64,000 nt of DNA, from positions 14,718-78,717 of the forward strand of contig CAYLLT010000010.1 of assembly GCA_964384465.1 (NCBI GenBank), given 5' to 3'. The stretch's first letter is position 1; each line of letters starts with the position of its first letter. A program made the translations under genes and the position numbers. Below, in pieces: positions 41,011 to 49,453 of the stretch. Under the pieces are notes generated by a model. The model had not been told where the DNA came from, did no database searches, and saw only the letters and a list, made by a program, of their open reading frames with translations. Source of the stretch: CAYLLT01 sp964384465. GTDB lineage: Bacteria > Planctomycetota > Phycisphaerae > UBA1845 > PWPN01.

Positions 41011-41271
41011 TCAAACTTGGGTGTTGGAGCGGACCGATATGGGGTCCATTCCCGTCGGAATGGACCCCCATCGGACCAGAGTACCGGATGTAACGTCGAA
41101 GACGACGAGACGGTTATCAGCGGTATCGACGGCCAGCAGTTTGGATGCGTCCGACGTCAGATCGACGGGGTGAACGTGAGGATCCTCCCAGTTAGCGAAA
41201 CTGGATTGACCCAGACTCACCGCCGCGCCGGAGGATAGCGCGGCGATTAAAGCGATGATGCCGCGAAGCAT
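41011..41271 (-). CDS. Short secreted beta-propeller fragment (YncE/YVTN-like)
   Basis: This 86-residue ORF begins with a signal peptide (MLRGIIALIAALSSGAAVSL, cleavage near LGQSS) and one beta-propeller blade (HPVDLTSDASKLLAVDTADN, LVVFDVTSGTLVRWGSIPTG, MDPISVR). It then stops, where relatives have many blades. GGGAG precedes ATG 41271. It is probably the 5' remnant of a longer YncE/YVTN-type protein; a short independent protein is less likely. It lies upstream of the riboswitch on the same strand. In Bacteroides the surface cobalamin binder BtuG is a beta-propeller, so the location may be meaningful. Confidence 0.7.
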   Translation of the reverse strand: MLRGIIALIAALSSGAAVSLGQSSFANWEDPHVHPVDLTSDASKLLAVDTADNRLVVFDVTSGTLVRWGSIPTGMDPISVRSNTQV

Positions 41272-41544
41272 CTGCTCCCTTCCAACCTGCCGCCGCACGC
41301 GCATCGGCCGACTCCGCCCGCCTCCAACCGCTCATCTGTCCTCCAGTATACACCAGCGCTCTCCGTGACTCCCCACTATGACTCCCAACTATCCATAAGC
41401 AAGTGAGTGGCCAGGCGCGCAGTTTTAGGACGTGTAGAGAGATAACATGCTTATTTGAAAGCGTTTATATTTTTTATCGGGCTTAAAATCGCTATGCGTG
41501 ACGTGGAAGAGAACCTGGCTGCCGGCAGCCAATTGGCGGAATTC

Positions 41545-42942
41545 TCAGCCAGGTGATGGAGAGGCGTCAAGGGATAGCCCGCACTTCTCCAGGCGATGGC
41601 GAAGGCCGCCGCGGGTCAAGCCGAGGAGACGGGCCGCCTCCGAAATATTCCCGCGGGTGTGGCGTAGAGCAGCCTGGAGCAGCCGCTTTTCCACCTCGGC
41701 CAGCGTGCAGTGCCCGTCGTCGAAGTCGAATCCCAGGCCGACCGCGGGCGCGGGTCCGGAGCCGGCAATACCCAGGACGGCCGGGGCCAGCGCGCCGCTT
41801 TCGCTGACCAGCACAGCCCTCTGAAGCACATTCGCAAGTTCCCGGATATTCCCCGGCCAGGCATAGCGGCCCATGAATTCGCGCGTCTCCGGCAGCAGCG
41901 CGACCGGCGGCTTGTGGAACTTGCGGCAGAACCGGCGGATGAAGTGGTCGGTCAGCATGAACAGATCATCGCCCCGCGCGCGCAGCGGCGGCAGCTCGAT
42001 GCAAAACCCCTTCAGACGATAGTAGAGATCCGCCCGGAACTGGCCCTTCTGCACCTTCGCTTCCAGGTCGCTGTTGGTGGCCGCCATCACGCGCAGGCCC
42101 ACCACGCGCTCGGTCGTGCTGCCCAGCCGACGGAAGCGCCCCGTCTCGATCGCCACGAGCAGCTTGGCCTGAGTAGCCAGCGGCATATCGCCGATCTCGT
42201 CGAGGAACAGCGTGCCCTCGTGCGCCATCTCCATCAAGCCTTTTTTAGTGGCTTTTGCATCTGTAAAAGTGCCCTTCTCATGACCGAACAGCTCGGCCTC
42301 GAACAGGTTCTCCGGGATGGCCGTGCAGTTCACCTGGACGAAGGGCCGGTCGGCGCGCTGACTGCGATGATGAATGTAGCGGGCGACCACTTCCTTGCCC
42401 GTGCCGGTCTCGCCGAGCAGCAGCGTACTCACCAGCCCCGCCCCCGGTTCGATGGGCAGGGCGGCGATCTTGTCCGCGAGCGAGAGCACGCGCTTGATCT
42501 GCGGGCACTGCCCGATCAATTGCAAGTCGCTCGACGCCCGCCGCTGGGCCTCCTGGTAAGCGTCGAGTTGATTGCGGATCTGGCGGTTTTCCAGACAGCG
42601 CTCGACCGCCAGGCAGACTTCCTCCATCGCCAGCGGTTTCTGAAGAAAATCGACCGCGCCCTGCTTCATGGCCGCCACCGCGCTGGATACCGTACCGAAC
42701 GCGGTGATCACGATCACCGGGAAGTCCAGACCCTGCTCACGGAATTGCCCCATGAGTTCGATCCCGCTGTGGTCGGGCAGTTGGATGTCCACCAGGGCCA
42801 GATCCGGCGCTTTGGCGGTGCATTCGTTCAGTGCGCCAGCCGCCGTCTCCGCAATCCGGCACATATGGCCGGACCGCTGGAGCGCGAGCTGCACGGAGTA
42901 GCTCAGGTTCTCTTCGTCATCGACGATGAGGATGTCCGACAT
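41545..42942 (-). CDS. Sigma-54-dependent response regulator (NtrC family)
   Basis: This 465-residue protein has a receiver domain (LIVDDEE, phospho-acceptor D52 in ALVDIQLPDHSG, Lys in FLQKPLA), an AAA+ domain (Walker A LLGETGTGKE, Walker B GTLFLDEIGD, arginine finger region) and a C-terminal Fis-type HTH (GNISEAARLLGLTRGGLRHR). The sigma-54 contact loop reads GTFTDA instead of GAFTGA. ATG 42942 is chosen; upstream in-frame codons to 43068 are read through a repeat. It follows the histidine kinase gene and should activate sigma-54 promoters when phosphorylated. Confidence 0.93.
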   Translation of the reverse strand: MSDILIVDDEENLSYSVQLALQRSGHMCRIAETAAGALNECTAKAPDLALVDIQLPDHSGIELMGQFREQGLDFPVIVITAFGTVSSAVAAMKQGAVDFLQKPLAMEEVCLAVERCLENRQIRNQLDAYQEAQRRASSDLQLIGQCPQIKRVLSLADKIAALPIEPGAGLVSTLLLGETGTGKEVVARYIHHRSQRADRPFVQVNCTAIPENLFEAELFGHEKGTFTDAKATKKGLMEMAHEGTLFLDEIGDMPLATQAKLLVAIETGRFRRLGSTTERVVGLRVMAATNSDLEAKVQKGQFRADLYYRLKGFCIELPPLRARGDDLFMLTDHFIRRFCRKFHKPPVALLPETREFMGRYAWPGNIRELANVLQRAVLVSESGALAPAVLGIAGSGPAPAVGLGFDFDDGHCTLAEVEKRLLQAALRHTRGNISEAARLLGLTRGGLRHRLEKCGLSLDASPSPG

Positions 42943-42984
42943 TGTGATTACACCAAATTGCCCATCGACCGTCTCGTGCACCAA

Positions 42985-43047
42985 CCGAGCCGCGACCGTG
43001 AGGGAGCGGTCACCCGTTACTTCCGCTCCCTCACGGTCGCGGCTCGG
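42985..43047. repeat. REP-like inverted repeat, second copy
   Basis: CCGAGCCGCGACCGTGAGGG...(42985-43009) pairs with 43023-43047 over 25 bases. It matches the 21569-21635 element and lies between the kinase and regulator genes. Confidence 0.93.
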
Positions 43048-43054
43048 ATAATGT

Positions 43055-44530
43055 TTATACGCTCTCACACAATCCCGGCAGCGTCGCCGCGAACCGGCTG
43101 CCTTTGCCGGCCTGCGATTCCACCGTCAACTGCCCGCCGTGAATCTTCATCACCTTGCTCGCCATCGCCAGGCCGACGCCGTTGCCGTCCGGCTTGGTGG
43201 TGAAATACGGTTCAAAGATGCGATCGACGAGTTCCCGCGGGATTCCCGTCCCGTCATCTTCCACGTCGATCTGCCAGCGGCCGGGCGATTCCGCGAGCGG
43301 CCGGACCTTGATGCGCACGGTCTGGCCGGGCTGCGATGCCTGTACCGCGTTGGTGAGCAACGCCACCAGCGCCTGCTCGAAATGCAGATTGTCGATGAGC
43401 ACCTCGCTCATGTGCGGATCGACTTCGGTCCGTACCTGAATGCGGCGGCGATCGAGCATCGGGCGCAGCGCGGTGATCACGCCATCGATCAGTTCCTGTA
43501 CGCGGACGCGCTTCAAATTCAGCGATAGCGGCGAAACGGATTGCTGCAAATCGCGCAGCCATTTTTCAAATCGATCGATGGTGTCGATGATCCGCTGCTG
43601 GCAGTTGGCGGTCTCCGGATCGTTTGTGGAGCCGGCATCCTGCCGGTCTGACCGGCTGGAAGCCGGTCCCACATGTTTAAGCCGGCTCATGGTCGCTTCG
43701 GCCAGGCCGCGGATGCCCGCCAGCGGATTGCGGATATTGTGCGCGAGCCGGGTCACCATTTCGCCGGCCGCGGCTAGACGTTCCTGCTCGACCATTTTTT
43801 TCTGCATATCGACGATGGTGGACGCCATCTGATTCACCTCGCCCGCGAGTTGCCCGAGTTCGTCGCTCGAGCGAGGCTGAATGCGATACGAGAAATCGCC
43901 CTGGGAGAGCTGCTGTGTGGCCGCACGCAGGTCGGCCACGGGTTGAATCACCCACCGCCGAACAAAGATGAGGCCCAGCGTGCACAGAAACGCGCCGCAG
44001 GCGGTGTTGACGATCAGGATGCTCACCACGCGCTGCTGGATGTTTGCGGCCCGATCGACGTTGTGCTGACGCTGGAGACCGAGTTCGCCGCTCGCTTTCT
44101 TGAGCAGATCATCCAGCTCAACGAAGCTGCGCCGGTCCTCGGCGGTGATCGGGGATGCGGACTGGAGCCGCCGACGAGCCACCGCTTGTTTTTCGGCAAG
44201 CAGCGCGGTGATCCCGGGCCAGAGTGGCGTCAGCGGTTCAACACGCGACTCGTATTGCAACTGGGCGAGGCTGATCGAAAGGTTCTGTTCGAATTCGGCG
44301 TATTCGCCGGCCAGTTCGCGGGGATCGCGCGCCTGCTCCAACAGCGCACCCTGGCCGCGGATGGCTGATCGGGCCTGTTCGACCTGCTGCTCGTGTCCCA
44401 GGTCCGTCTCGAAATCCAGAAACGCCGATTGAAAATAGACAATGATGCACCACGCCGACATCAGCAGATTCACCGACAGCGACAGCACGTAAATGAGCGC
44501 GAGCCACCCGAACTTTCTCCTGAGCTGCAT
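43055..44530 (-). CDS. Sensor histidine kinase (NtrB-like) with HAMP domain
   Basis: This 491-residue kinase has two membrane helices (about residues 10-32 and 168-190) around a periplasmic helical sensor, a HAMP linker, a DHp domain (MVTRLAHNIRNPLAGIRG, H264) and an ATPase domain with N box LLTNAVQASQPG, G1 DVEDDGTGIP and G2 GNGVGLAMA. A repeat (43627-43674) inserts VGPASSRSDRQDAGS in the turn between the two DHp helices. It is the likely partner of the adjacent NtrC-type regulator. Six bases separate it from the pilin-like gene upstream, so it belongs to the same operon as the surface genes. Confidence 0.92.
   Translation of the reverse strand: MQLRRKFGWLALIYVLSLSVNLLMSAWCIIVYFQSAFLDFETDLGHEQQVEQARSAIRGQGALLEQARDPRELAGEYAEFEQNLSISLAQLQYESRVEPLTPLWPGITALLAEKQAVARRRLQSASPITAEDRRSFVELDDLLKKASGELGLQRQHNVDRAANIQQRVVSILIVNTACGAFLCTLGLIFVRRWVIQPVADLRAATQQLSQGDFSYRIQPRSSDELGQLAGEVNQMASTIVDMQKKMVEQERLAAAGEMVTRLAHNIRNPLAGIRGLAEATMSRLKHVGPASSRSDRQDAGSTNDPETANCQQRIIDTIDRFEKWLRDLQQSVSPLSLNLKRVRVQELIDGVITALRPMLDRRRIQVRTEVDPHMSEVLIDNLHFEQALVALLTNAVQASQPGQTVRIKVRPLAESPGRWQIDVEDDGTGIPRELVDRIFEPYFTTKPDGNGVGLAMASKVMKIHGGQLTVESQAGKGSRFAATLPGLCESV
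43627..43674. repeat. In-frame repeat inside the kinase DHp domain
   Basis: GCCGGCATCCTGCCGGTCTG and its half-inverted partner GACCGGCTGGAAGCCGGTCC make nested hairpins. The unit reads in frame as VGPASSRSDRQDAGST. Confidence 0.8.
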
Positions 44531-44536
44531 GGGAAC

Positions 44537-45307
44537 CTACTCTGGCCGCGGCTGATATTTCCATTGCCAACCCCCCTGCTTGTCCGGCTTGGAGGAAGAC
44601 AGCACGTGACCGCCCACGAACGAAGCGTTCATCTCGCGATTGTGCCGCAGGCCTGGAAACCACAGCGCGTCATTGGCATATTTGCCGGCGTCCCCCGCCG
44701 TCGGTGCGGAATAGTAGGGCAGGATTCCGCGGCCGGCGGCCGCCTCGCCATCCACGTCAAAGGCCAGCGGCACCCCCGGATGTTCCATCAGGCGCTGGGT
44801 CAATCGAACGCCTTTTAATAAGGCGCGGCCGGAGACGACCACGCTGGCGCGTTCCAGCCGTTTGTTGAACCCCACACTGATGTTAGTGGCGGGCGTGACG
44901 GCATAACCGCTGCACGGGAAGCCCGATTGCTTCTGGAGGTTGCCGGCGCCGGCCGGGCAGATCAACGGCTGCTCGCCCGGTTTGTATTTGACCGTGCTGA
45001 ACCCCGGCGAATCCCAGAACTCGGAAATCTTGTAGAGCCGCTCCTGAAAATCCTCGATGTAAAATCCGGTCCGCCCGAACTTCTCGCTGTCGCCGCGGTT
45101 CGGATGGGCGAAGTCGTCGGCGAACTGGATGAACTCGAACGCCACCGTCTTGAGATTGTTCTTGCAGACGAAACTTTTGGATGAGCCGCGAACCTGGACC
45201 AGCGAGATCACCAGCACCGAGATGAGCACGGTGATGATGGCGATGACGACGAGCATCTCCAGCAGCGTCCAGGCGCCGCGGAACGCGGCGGGGCACCTTG
45301 GGTTCAT
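44537..45307 (-). CDS. Pilin-like protein with N-methylation signal
   Basis: This 256-residue protein has a pilin-type N-terminus (AWTLLEMLVVIAIITVLISV) and ends with a RHNREMNASFVGGHVLSS segment like that of planctomycete pilin-like proteins. The body (IEDFQERLYKISEFWDSPGF, PLICPAGAGNLQKQSGFPCS) has three Cys. The start is uncertain: ATG 45307 lacks a good ribosome-binding site, and a GTG at 45331 is also in frame. It sits between a surface protein and the histidine kinase, with gaps of 43 and 6 bp, so it is likely co-transcribed with both. Confidence 0.8.
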   Translation of the reverse strand: MNPRCPAAFRGAWTLLEMLVVIAIITVLISVLVISLVQVRGSSKSFVCKNNLKTVAFEFIQFADDFAHPNRGDSEKFGRTGFYIEDFQERLYKISEFWDSPGFSTVKYKPGEQPLICPAGAGNLQKQSGFPCSGYAVTPATNISVGFNKRLERASVVVSGRALLKGVRLTQRLMEHPGVPLAFDVDGEAAAGRGILPYYSAPTAGDAGKYANDALWFPGLRHNREMNASFVGGHVLSSSKPDKQGGWQWKYQPRPE

Positions 45308-45350
45308 CGGGTGGCCAACCGTCAAACGCACTGCTCGTCCCTTTATTTAT

Positions 45351-46919
45351 CTACTGCCAGCCGCACGCCGGATCTGCGGTTACTGTTGAGCGGCTCGCGC
45401 ACATGCGAAAGATGATGACGTCTTCCCCATTCACGTGGGTGTCGTCGTTCAAATCGGCATCATCGCATTCCGAACCGGGCGTAATGATCTCCGACCCGGT
45501 CAAACAAAGTTGGAGATGTCCCCAATCCGACAGGTCCACGTCCCGGTCGCGATCGAAATCCGCCGCCGAAAAGATCTGAATCAACGCACGATCCGCAGCG
45601 TCAACCCGCCCGTCATAATTGAGATCGAACAGACTGAAGTTCGGACCGAAGTTAATGATAACCACAACGCCGTTGACAGTGCCATCCCCATCCTGGCCAG
45701 ACTGGCCATCGCGACTGGATATATAGTTATTGAAGAACGCCAAATCGACAAAGTCAACTTTTCCGTCCCCATTGAAATCACCCGGAATCACATTTGGCCA
45801 CAATTCCGACAGGAAAAACAGCGCATCCCCCGGCTGGACGACATACCCGCTGCCCAGGAGCAGGGTGATCTCCCACTGCGGCGGGTTCAGGAACCGGGAA
45901 ACGTCATTGGGGCTGGGGTACAGGTCTGAACTGAGCCAGGGGGCGATGATCGGGTAATTGGGATCATTGGGCCAGCCGGGTTCGGGAAAATGGGTGGAGA
46001 AAACGAGGTCGTCCAGGCCCTCGAGGACGCTGTTCTGGTTGGAAACGTCGCCGTCGGGATCTTCCACCGTCGGTTCGCCGCGGCTGGCGGCCGAGCCGGC
46101 ATTGGTTCGCGGATACACGAAGCTGACGGTGGTCTGGTCGGCGGCGACAGCATGCGCGAACCTCAGTTTCACCAGCGGCTCATAGCTGCCCGGATCGCCC
46201 TGGCAGCATGCCCAACTGAACCGGCTATACCCGTGGCAGCGCTGGAAGAATCGCCCGGTGAGGATCCAGGTCTCGCCCGGGCCGAAAATCATATCCAAGT
46301 TGTCGGACCGCTGAATGCCTGTGATCTGCCAGCCCTCGAAGGCCAGCCGCCAATCCTCTCCGCTGCGATCGACAAAGGGCGGCGTACTCAGCGTGTGATC
46401 GAATGCGGATGCGTCGATCGCGGTGCGATTGTTAAATCGCGTTTCTTTGGGCAGCCCGCCGAACCGGGCGACGTTGCCCAGATAGAGCAATTGGGGATAA
46501 TCCAACTCGCCGCCGGTGTTCACGTTGGCATCCATGTCGATCTCGACGGTGCCGAAGAGCGGATGCGGACCATATTGAAACGGCGCATACGAAGTCCCGC
46601 AGCAGCCGACCGTGCCCGGCGGATTCATCAACCCGATGAAGACGATATCGAGGCGGAAGAACTGGCCGCTGTTTGACCACTGGCCGGTGAACAGGTCGAG
46701 CTGCGGCATGAGCGGCTGCCAGCCGCCGATGGTATACGACACGACATCCGGCAACCGGTGAGCGGCCGGATCGACGGGGGCGTCCGCTCCGCTGTCCGTA
46801 CGGCGGACCGTGGCATCGCCGGGCGGATCCGTGCGCGTGACCGCTCCCGCGGGGGATGCCAGCATAGGCGTCTCCGCATCCCCCGGCAGCGGCCACGCCA
46901 TGCTGAGCAAGAGCACCAT
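45351..46919 (-). CDS. Secreted surface protein with dockerin-type tail
   Basis: This 522-residue protein (from ATG 46919) starts with MVLLLSMAWPLPG, a signal-like segment. Its beta-rich N-terminal part (SYTIGGWQPLMPQLDLFTGQ, RLDIVFIGLMNPPG, DYPQLLYLGNVARFGGLPKE) is of unknown fold. The C-terminal 170 residues hold four EF-hand-like units (GDFNGDGKVDFVDLAFF, FDLNYDGRVDAADRALI, ADFDRDRDVDLSDWGHL, ADLNDDTHVNGEDVIIF), the dockerin-like pattern of planctomycetes. Relatives are secreted and surface-bound; the ligand is unknown. The frame is open to 47033, so a longer N-terminus is possible. Confidence 0.77.
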   Translation of the reverse strand: MVLLLSMAWPLPGDAETPMLASPAGAVTRTDPPGDATVRRTDSGADAPVDPAAHRLPDVVSYTIGGWQPLMPQLDLFTGQWSNSGQFFRLDIVFIGLMNPPGTVGCCGTSYAPFQYGPHPLFGTVEIDMDANVNTGGELDYPQLLYLGNVARFGGLPKETRFNNRTAIDASAFDHTLSTPPFVDRSGEDWRLAFEGWQITGIQRSDNLDMIFGPGETWILTGRFFQRCHGYSRFSWACCQGDPGSYEPLVKLRFAHAVAADQTTVSFVYPRTNAGSAASRGEPTVEDPDGDVSNQNSVLEGLDDLVFSTHFPEPGWPNDPNYPIIAPWLSSDLYPSPNDVSRFLNPPQWEITLLLGSGYVVQPGDALFFLSELWPNVIPGDFNGDGKVDFVDLAFFNNYISSRDGQSGQDGDGTVNGVVVIINFGPNFSLFDLNYDGRVDAADRALIQIFSAADFDRDRDVDLSDWGHLQLCLTGSEIITPGSECDDADLNDDTHVNGEDVIIFRMCASRSTVTADPACGWQ

Positions 46920-47427
46920 CCCCGCCCTGCTGACGTAGTCGAGCCGGATAACGCCATGCGAGCAATTGCCCAGGCAATGGCCGCACCGCCAAGATGTGAT
47001 CAACTCGATCAAGGGGCAAGCCTTCCCCAGCACAGATTGGAATGAACCCTGGCTGCTTCGCGACTCAGCCCAACATTATACCACATTTCCACCGCCACTT
47101 TCGTCCCGCGGGTTCAGGCGTCAGGTACAGCGCCGCTTGAGCCCTGCGCCGGCTGCGGCAGTCGGCCCGGCGCCGGCTCCGCCCGCCGGTACCGCCGCCA
47201 CGAATCCGGCATCGGTATGATTCAGTTGGCGCGGAAATAACCGTTGTAACTGCTGCGGAAGTGGGTAAAGTACTGGCGGCGGAAAAGTTGCGGAGTTTTA
47301 AAGTCCCCCCCTCGTTCCTCGTTGTACGACTGAGCTGCCCTCGTGCGGAATGCTGTGCGATGTGCGGCATCGGTCACGGTCGCCGGACAACGCACTTCTT
47401 AGCGGCCCGCGGAAAGGATGAGTAACC
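46920..47427. other. Divergent intergenic region
   Basis: No gene is supported, apart from a possible N-terminal extension of the left gene up to 47033. The GC-rich part 47110-47220 has scattered inverted repeats (GGCGCCGGCTCCG-like). The right-hand gene has the ribosome-binding site GAAAGGATGAG just before 47428. No convincing promoter was found. Confidence 0.5.
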
Positions 47428-48474
47428 ATGAGTACATCCATGCGTGAGCAATTGCCCCGCCGTCCTTCGGTGGTTTTGCTGACCCTCGCCTCGGCTTCGG
47501 CACTGCTGGTGAACTCATCGCGATTGCGGGCCGACTGCGTCGAAAACGACCCGTGCGATGACGGGTCGGCCTGCACCGAGAACGACATTTGCACCAACGG
47601 TTCCTGTGCTGGTACGCCGATCGGTTGCGACGACGGCAACGCATGTACCACCGACACCTGCGATCCACAGCTCGGCTGCATCCACACCGGCGCCCGAACC
47701 ATCGCCGACGAAAACCGCCGGCTGTTCTACAACAACTCCTTCTACGACTCGGCCTCAACCGCGTGTAACAATTTCGCGAACGGGGGCAGCCCCTGCAACG
47801 ACAACACCGCCATCGCCACAGACAAAGTCGCATTGAATCCCGGCGAAACAGCAGGAACGGCCAATTACATCAGCTATTCCAGGGGCATCAACGGGATGAT
47901 GATCGACGTGACCCCGGGGCCGGGTTGCAGTCCCCTCCCCGCGGGTTCGCTGTCGTCCTCTAACTTTGATTTCAGAATCGCCAACAGCGCCAGCCTGGGC
48001 TCCTATGTGACGGCCCCAGCCCCGCTCAGCATCGAGGTCATCCCCGGCGGCGGCACCGGCGGCTCAGACCGCATCAAGATCATCTGGCCTAATGTCACCA
48101 TTCCAAACACGCGCTGGCTGCGGACGGTGGTCAAATCGAACAGTAGCGGCGGCAGCATGGACCTCGCATCTGTCAATGTCTTCTACTTTGGCCTTGCCAG
48201 GTACGAAAGCTTGACGCCGGGCAGCACCCGGGTCGTCGTCGACACCATCGACCAGATTGACGCTCGGAACCATCCGCACAATTCTTTGAACAGGGTGCCC
48301 GTGGCCACGAACTCCACGAGTCCACCTTACACTGCAATCGGGGCCGCCAACGCCCCCGACGCCAGGTACGATTATGAAAAGAACAGCACGGTCAGCGCAT
48401 CCGACGAGATCGGATCCCGGAACAATATCACCAACTCTCTTTACGGGCTCCTGCTGCTGAACCCGGCCCCGTAG
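47428..48474 (+). CDS. Secreted protein with Cys-rich N-terminal module
   Basis: This 348-residue protein has a signal peptide (residues about 13-35, ending RLRAD). A Cys-rich module of two short repeats follows (CVENDPCDDGSACTENDICT, CDDGNACTTDTCDPQLGC), typical of secreted planctomycete and myxobacterial proteins. The rest is a beta-rich domain without a recognised family (SYSRGINGMMIDVTPGPGCS, FRIANSASLGSYVTAPAPLS, RTVVKSNSSGGSMDLASVNV). ATG 47428 follows GAAAGGATGAG. No anchor is obvious at the C-terminus, so it may be released or bound through the Cys module. Confidence 0.75.
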   Translation: MSTSMREQLPRRPSVVLLTLASASALLVNSSRLRADCVENDPCDDGSACTENDICTNGSCAGTPIGCDDGNACTTDTCDPQLGCIHTGARTIADENRRLFYNNSFYDSASTACNNFANGGSPCNDNTAIATDKVALNPGETAGTANYISYSRGINGMMIDVTPGPGCSPLPAGSLSSSNFDFRIANSASLGSYVTAPAPLSIEVIPGGGTGGSDRIKIIWPNVTIPNTRWLRTVVKSNSSGGSMDLASVNVFYFGLARYESLTPGSTRVVVDTIDQIDARNHPHNSLNRVPVATNSTSPPYTAIGAANAPDARYDYEKNSTVSASDEIGSRNNITNSLYGLLLLNPAP

Positions 48475-48535
48475 CGATATGTCGTGACGGATGCACATTC
48501 CGCCAATGACAACGCGCGTGTACGATGCGCCGGCA

Positions 48536-49381
48536 ATGTCCACTTGGGCGCCGGTGCAGGTTCGACTCAGCGATGATTACACGGGTTTCGCGCGACTGTG
48601 GCGGCCGCCGTCGCCGCGGAGCGGCGTGCTGTACCTGCACGGGATTCAATCGCACGGTCTGTGGTACGAAGCTTCGGCCGCGCGGCTGGCGGAGGCGGGG
48701 TGGGCGGTACTGCTGCCGGATCGGCGGGGGAGCGGACGGAACGAGCGCGACCGGGGACATGCCCCGTCGGCGCGGCGGCTGCTGCTGGACGCGGCGGAAT
48801 CGCTCAACGAGTTGCACGCGCGAACTGGATTCTCGCAGTTCCACGTTGTGGGTGTGAGCTGGGGCGGCAAACTTGCGCTGGCCCTCCAGCGGTTTGCCCC
48901 GGAACGGGTGTTAAGCCTGTCGCTGTTAGCGCCCGGGCTGTTCCCGCTCGTCGATCTGAAGTTTGCTGATAAAGTCCGCGTCGGTCTATCGGCGCTGACC
49001 GCGCCGCACACATTGTTCGACATCCCGCTCCAGGAACCGGAGCTGTTCACGGCCAATCCGGTCCGGCAGCAGTTCATCCGCGACGATCCGCTCAAGCTGA
49101 CGAAAGTGACGACGGGCTTCCTGCTGGCGTCGCGGCGGCTCGACCGCTATGTGCTCGCCGGCGCCAAGCATTCGCGAAGCTGCCCGCTCCGCGTGTATCT
49201 GGCCGGCCGGGACCGCATCATCGACAACCACGCGACCAAGGACTTCATCCGCCACCTGCGCTGGCCGAGCCGCGAGATCATCGAATACGACGAAGCCCAC
49301 CACACGCTGGAGTTCGAGCCGGACCCCGAACCGTTCTTCGCGGATTTGGTGGAGTTCTTAGTTCTTAGTTCTCAGTTGTAG
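48536..49381 (+). CDS. Alpha/beta hydrolase (lysophospholipase-like)
   Basis: This 281-residue hydrolase has the oxyanion-hole strand VLYLHGIQSHGLWY, LLPDRRGSG after strand 4, the nucleophile elbow VVGVSWGGKLAL (Ser), an Asp in LAGRDRIID and a His in YDEAHHTLEF. This is the monoglyceride lipase/lysophospholipase class, acting on acylglycerols or lysophospholipids. Starts at 48491 and 48506 are also in frame; 48536 fits the family start, but no strong ribosome-binding site helps. The last residues (LVLSSQL) are read from an AGTTCTTAGTTCTCAGT repeat. Confidence 0.87.
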   Translation: MSTWAPVQVRLSDDYTGFARLWRPPSPRSGVLYLHGIQSHGLWYEASAARLAEAGWAVLLPDRRGSGRNERDRGHAPSARRLLLDAAESLNELHARTGFSQFHVVGVSWGGKLALALQRFAPERVLSLSLLAPGLFPLVDLKFADKVRVGLSALTAPHTLFDIPLQEPELFTANPVRQQFIRDDPLKLTKVTTGFLLASRRLDRYVLAGAKHSRSCPLRVYLAGRDRIIDNHATKDFIRHLRWPSREIIEYDEAHHTLEFEPDPEPFFADLVEFLVLSSQL

Positions 49382-49443
49382 CGGCCGGGCTCCGTACCGG
49401 CCGATCGTCGCGTTTGACGGCCGGTACGGAGCCCGGCCGCTAC
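49378..49443. repeat. Perfect 25-bp inverted repeat
   Basis: GTAGCGGCCGGGCTCCGTAC...(49378-49402) pairs perfectly with 49419-49443 across 16 bases. It lies in the convergent gap between the hydrolase and pdxA. Confidence 0.95.
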
Positions 49444-49453
49444 GGAGACCCGA

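Noticed and set aside
41038..41078. Inverted repeat GGGGTCCATTCC / GGAATGGACCCC as a terminator
   Set aside because: It lies inside the coding sequence of the propeller fragment, has no T tract, and codes for a normal blade segment (GSIPTGMDPISV).
41514..41553. CCTGGCTG / CAGCCAGG stem at the end of the response regulator gene as a terminator
   Set aside because: The stem is only eight bases with a long loop, it overlaps the stop codon, and no T tract follows on the minus strand.
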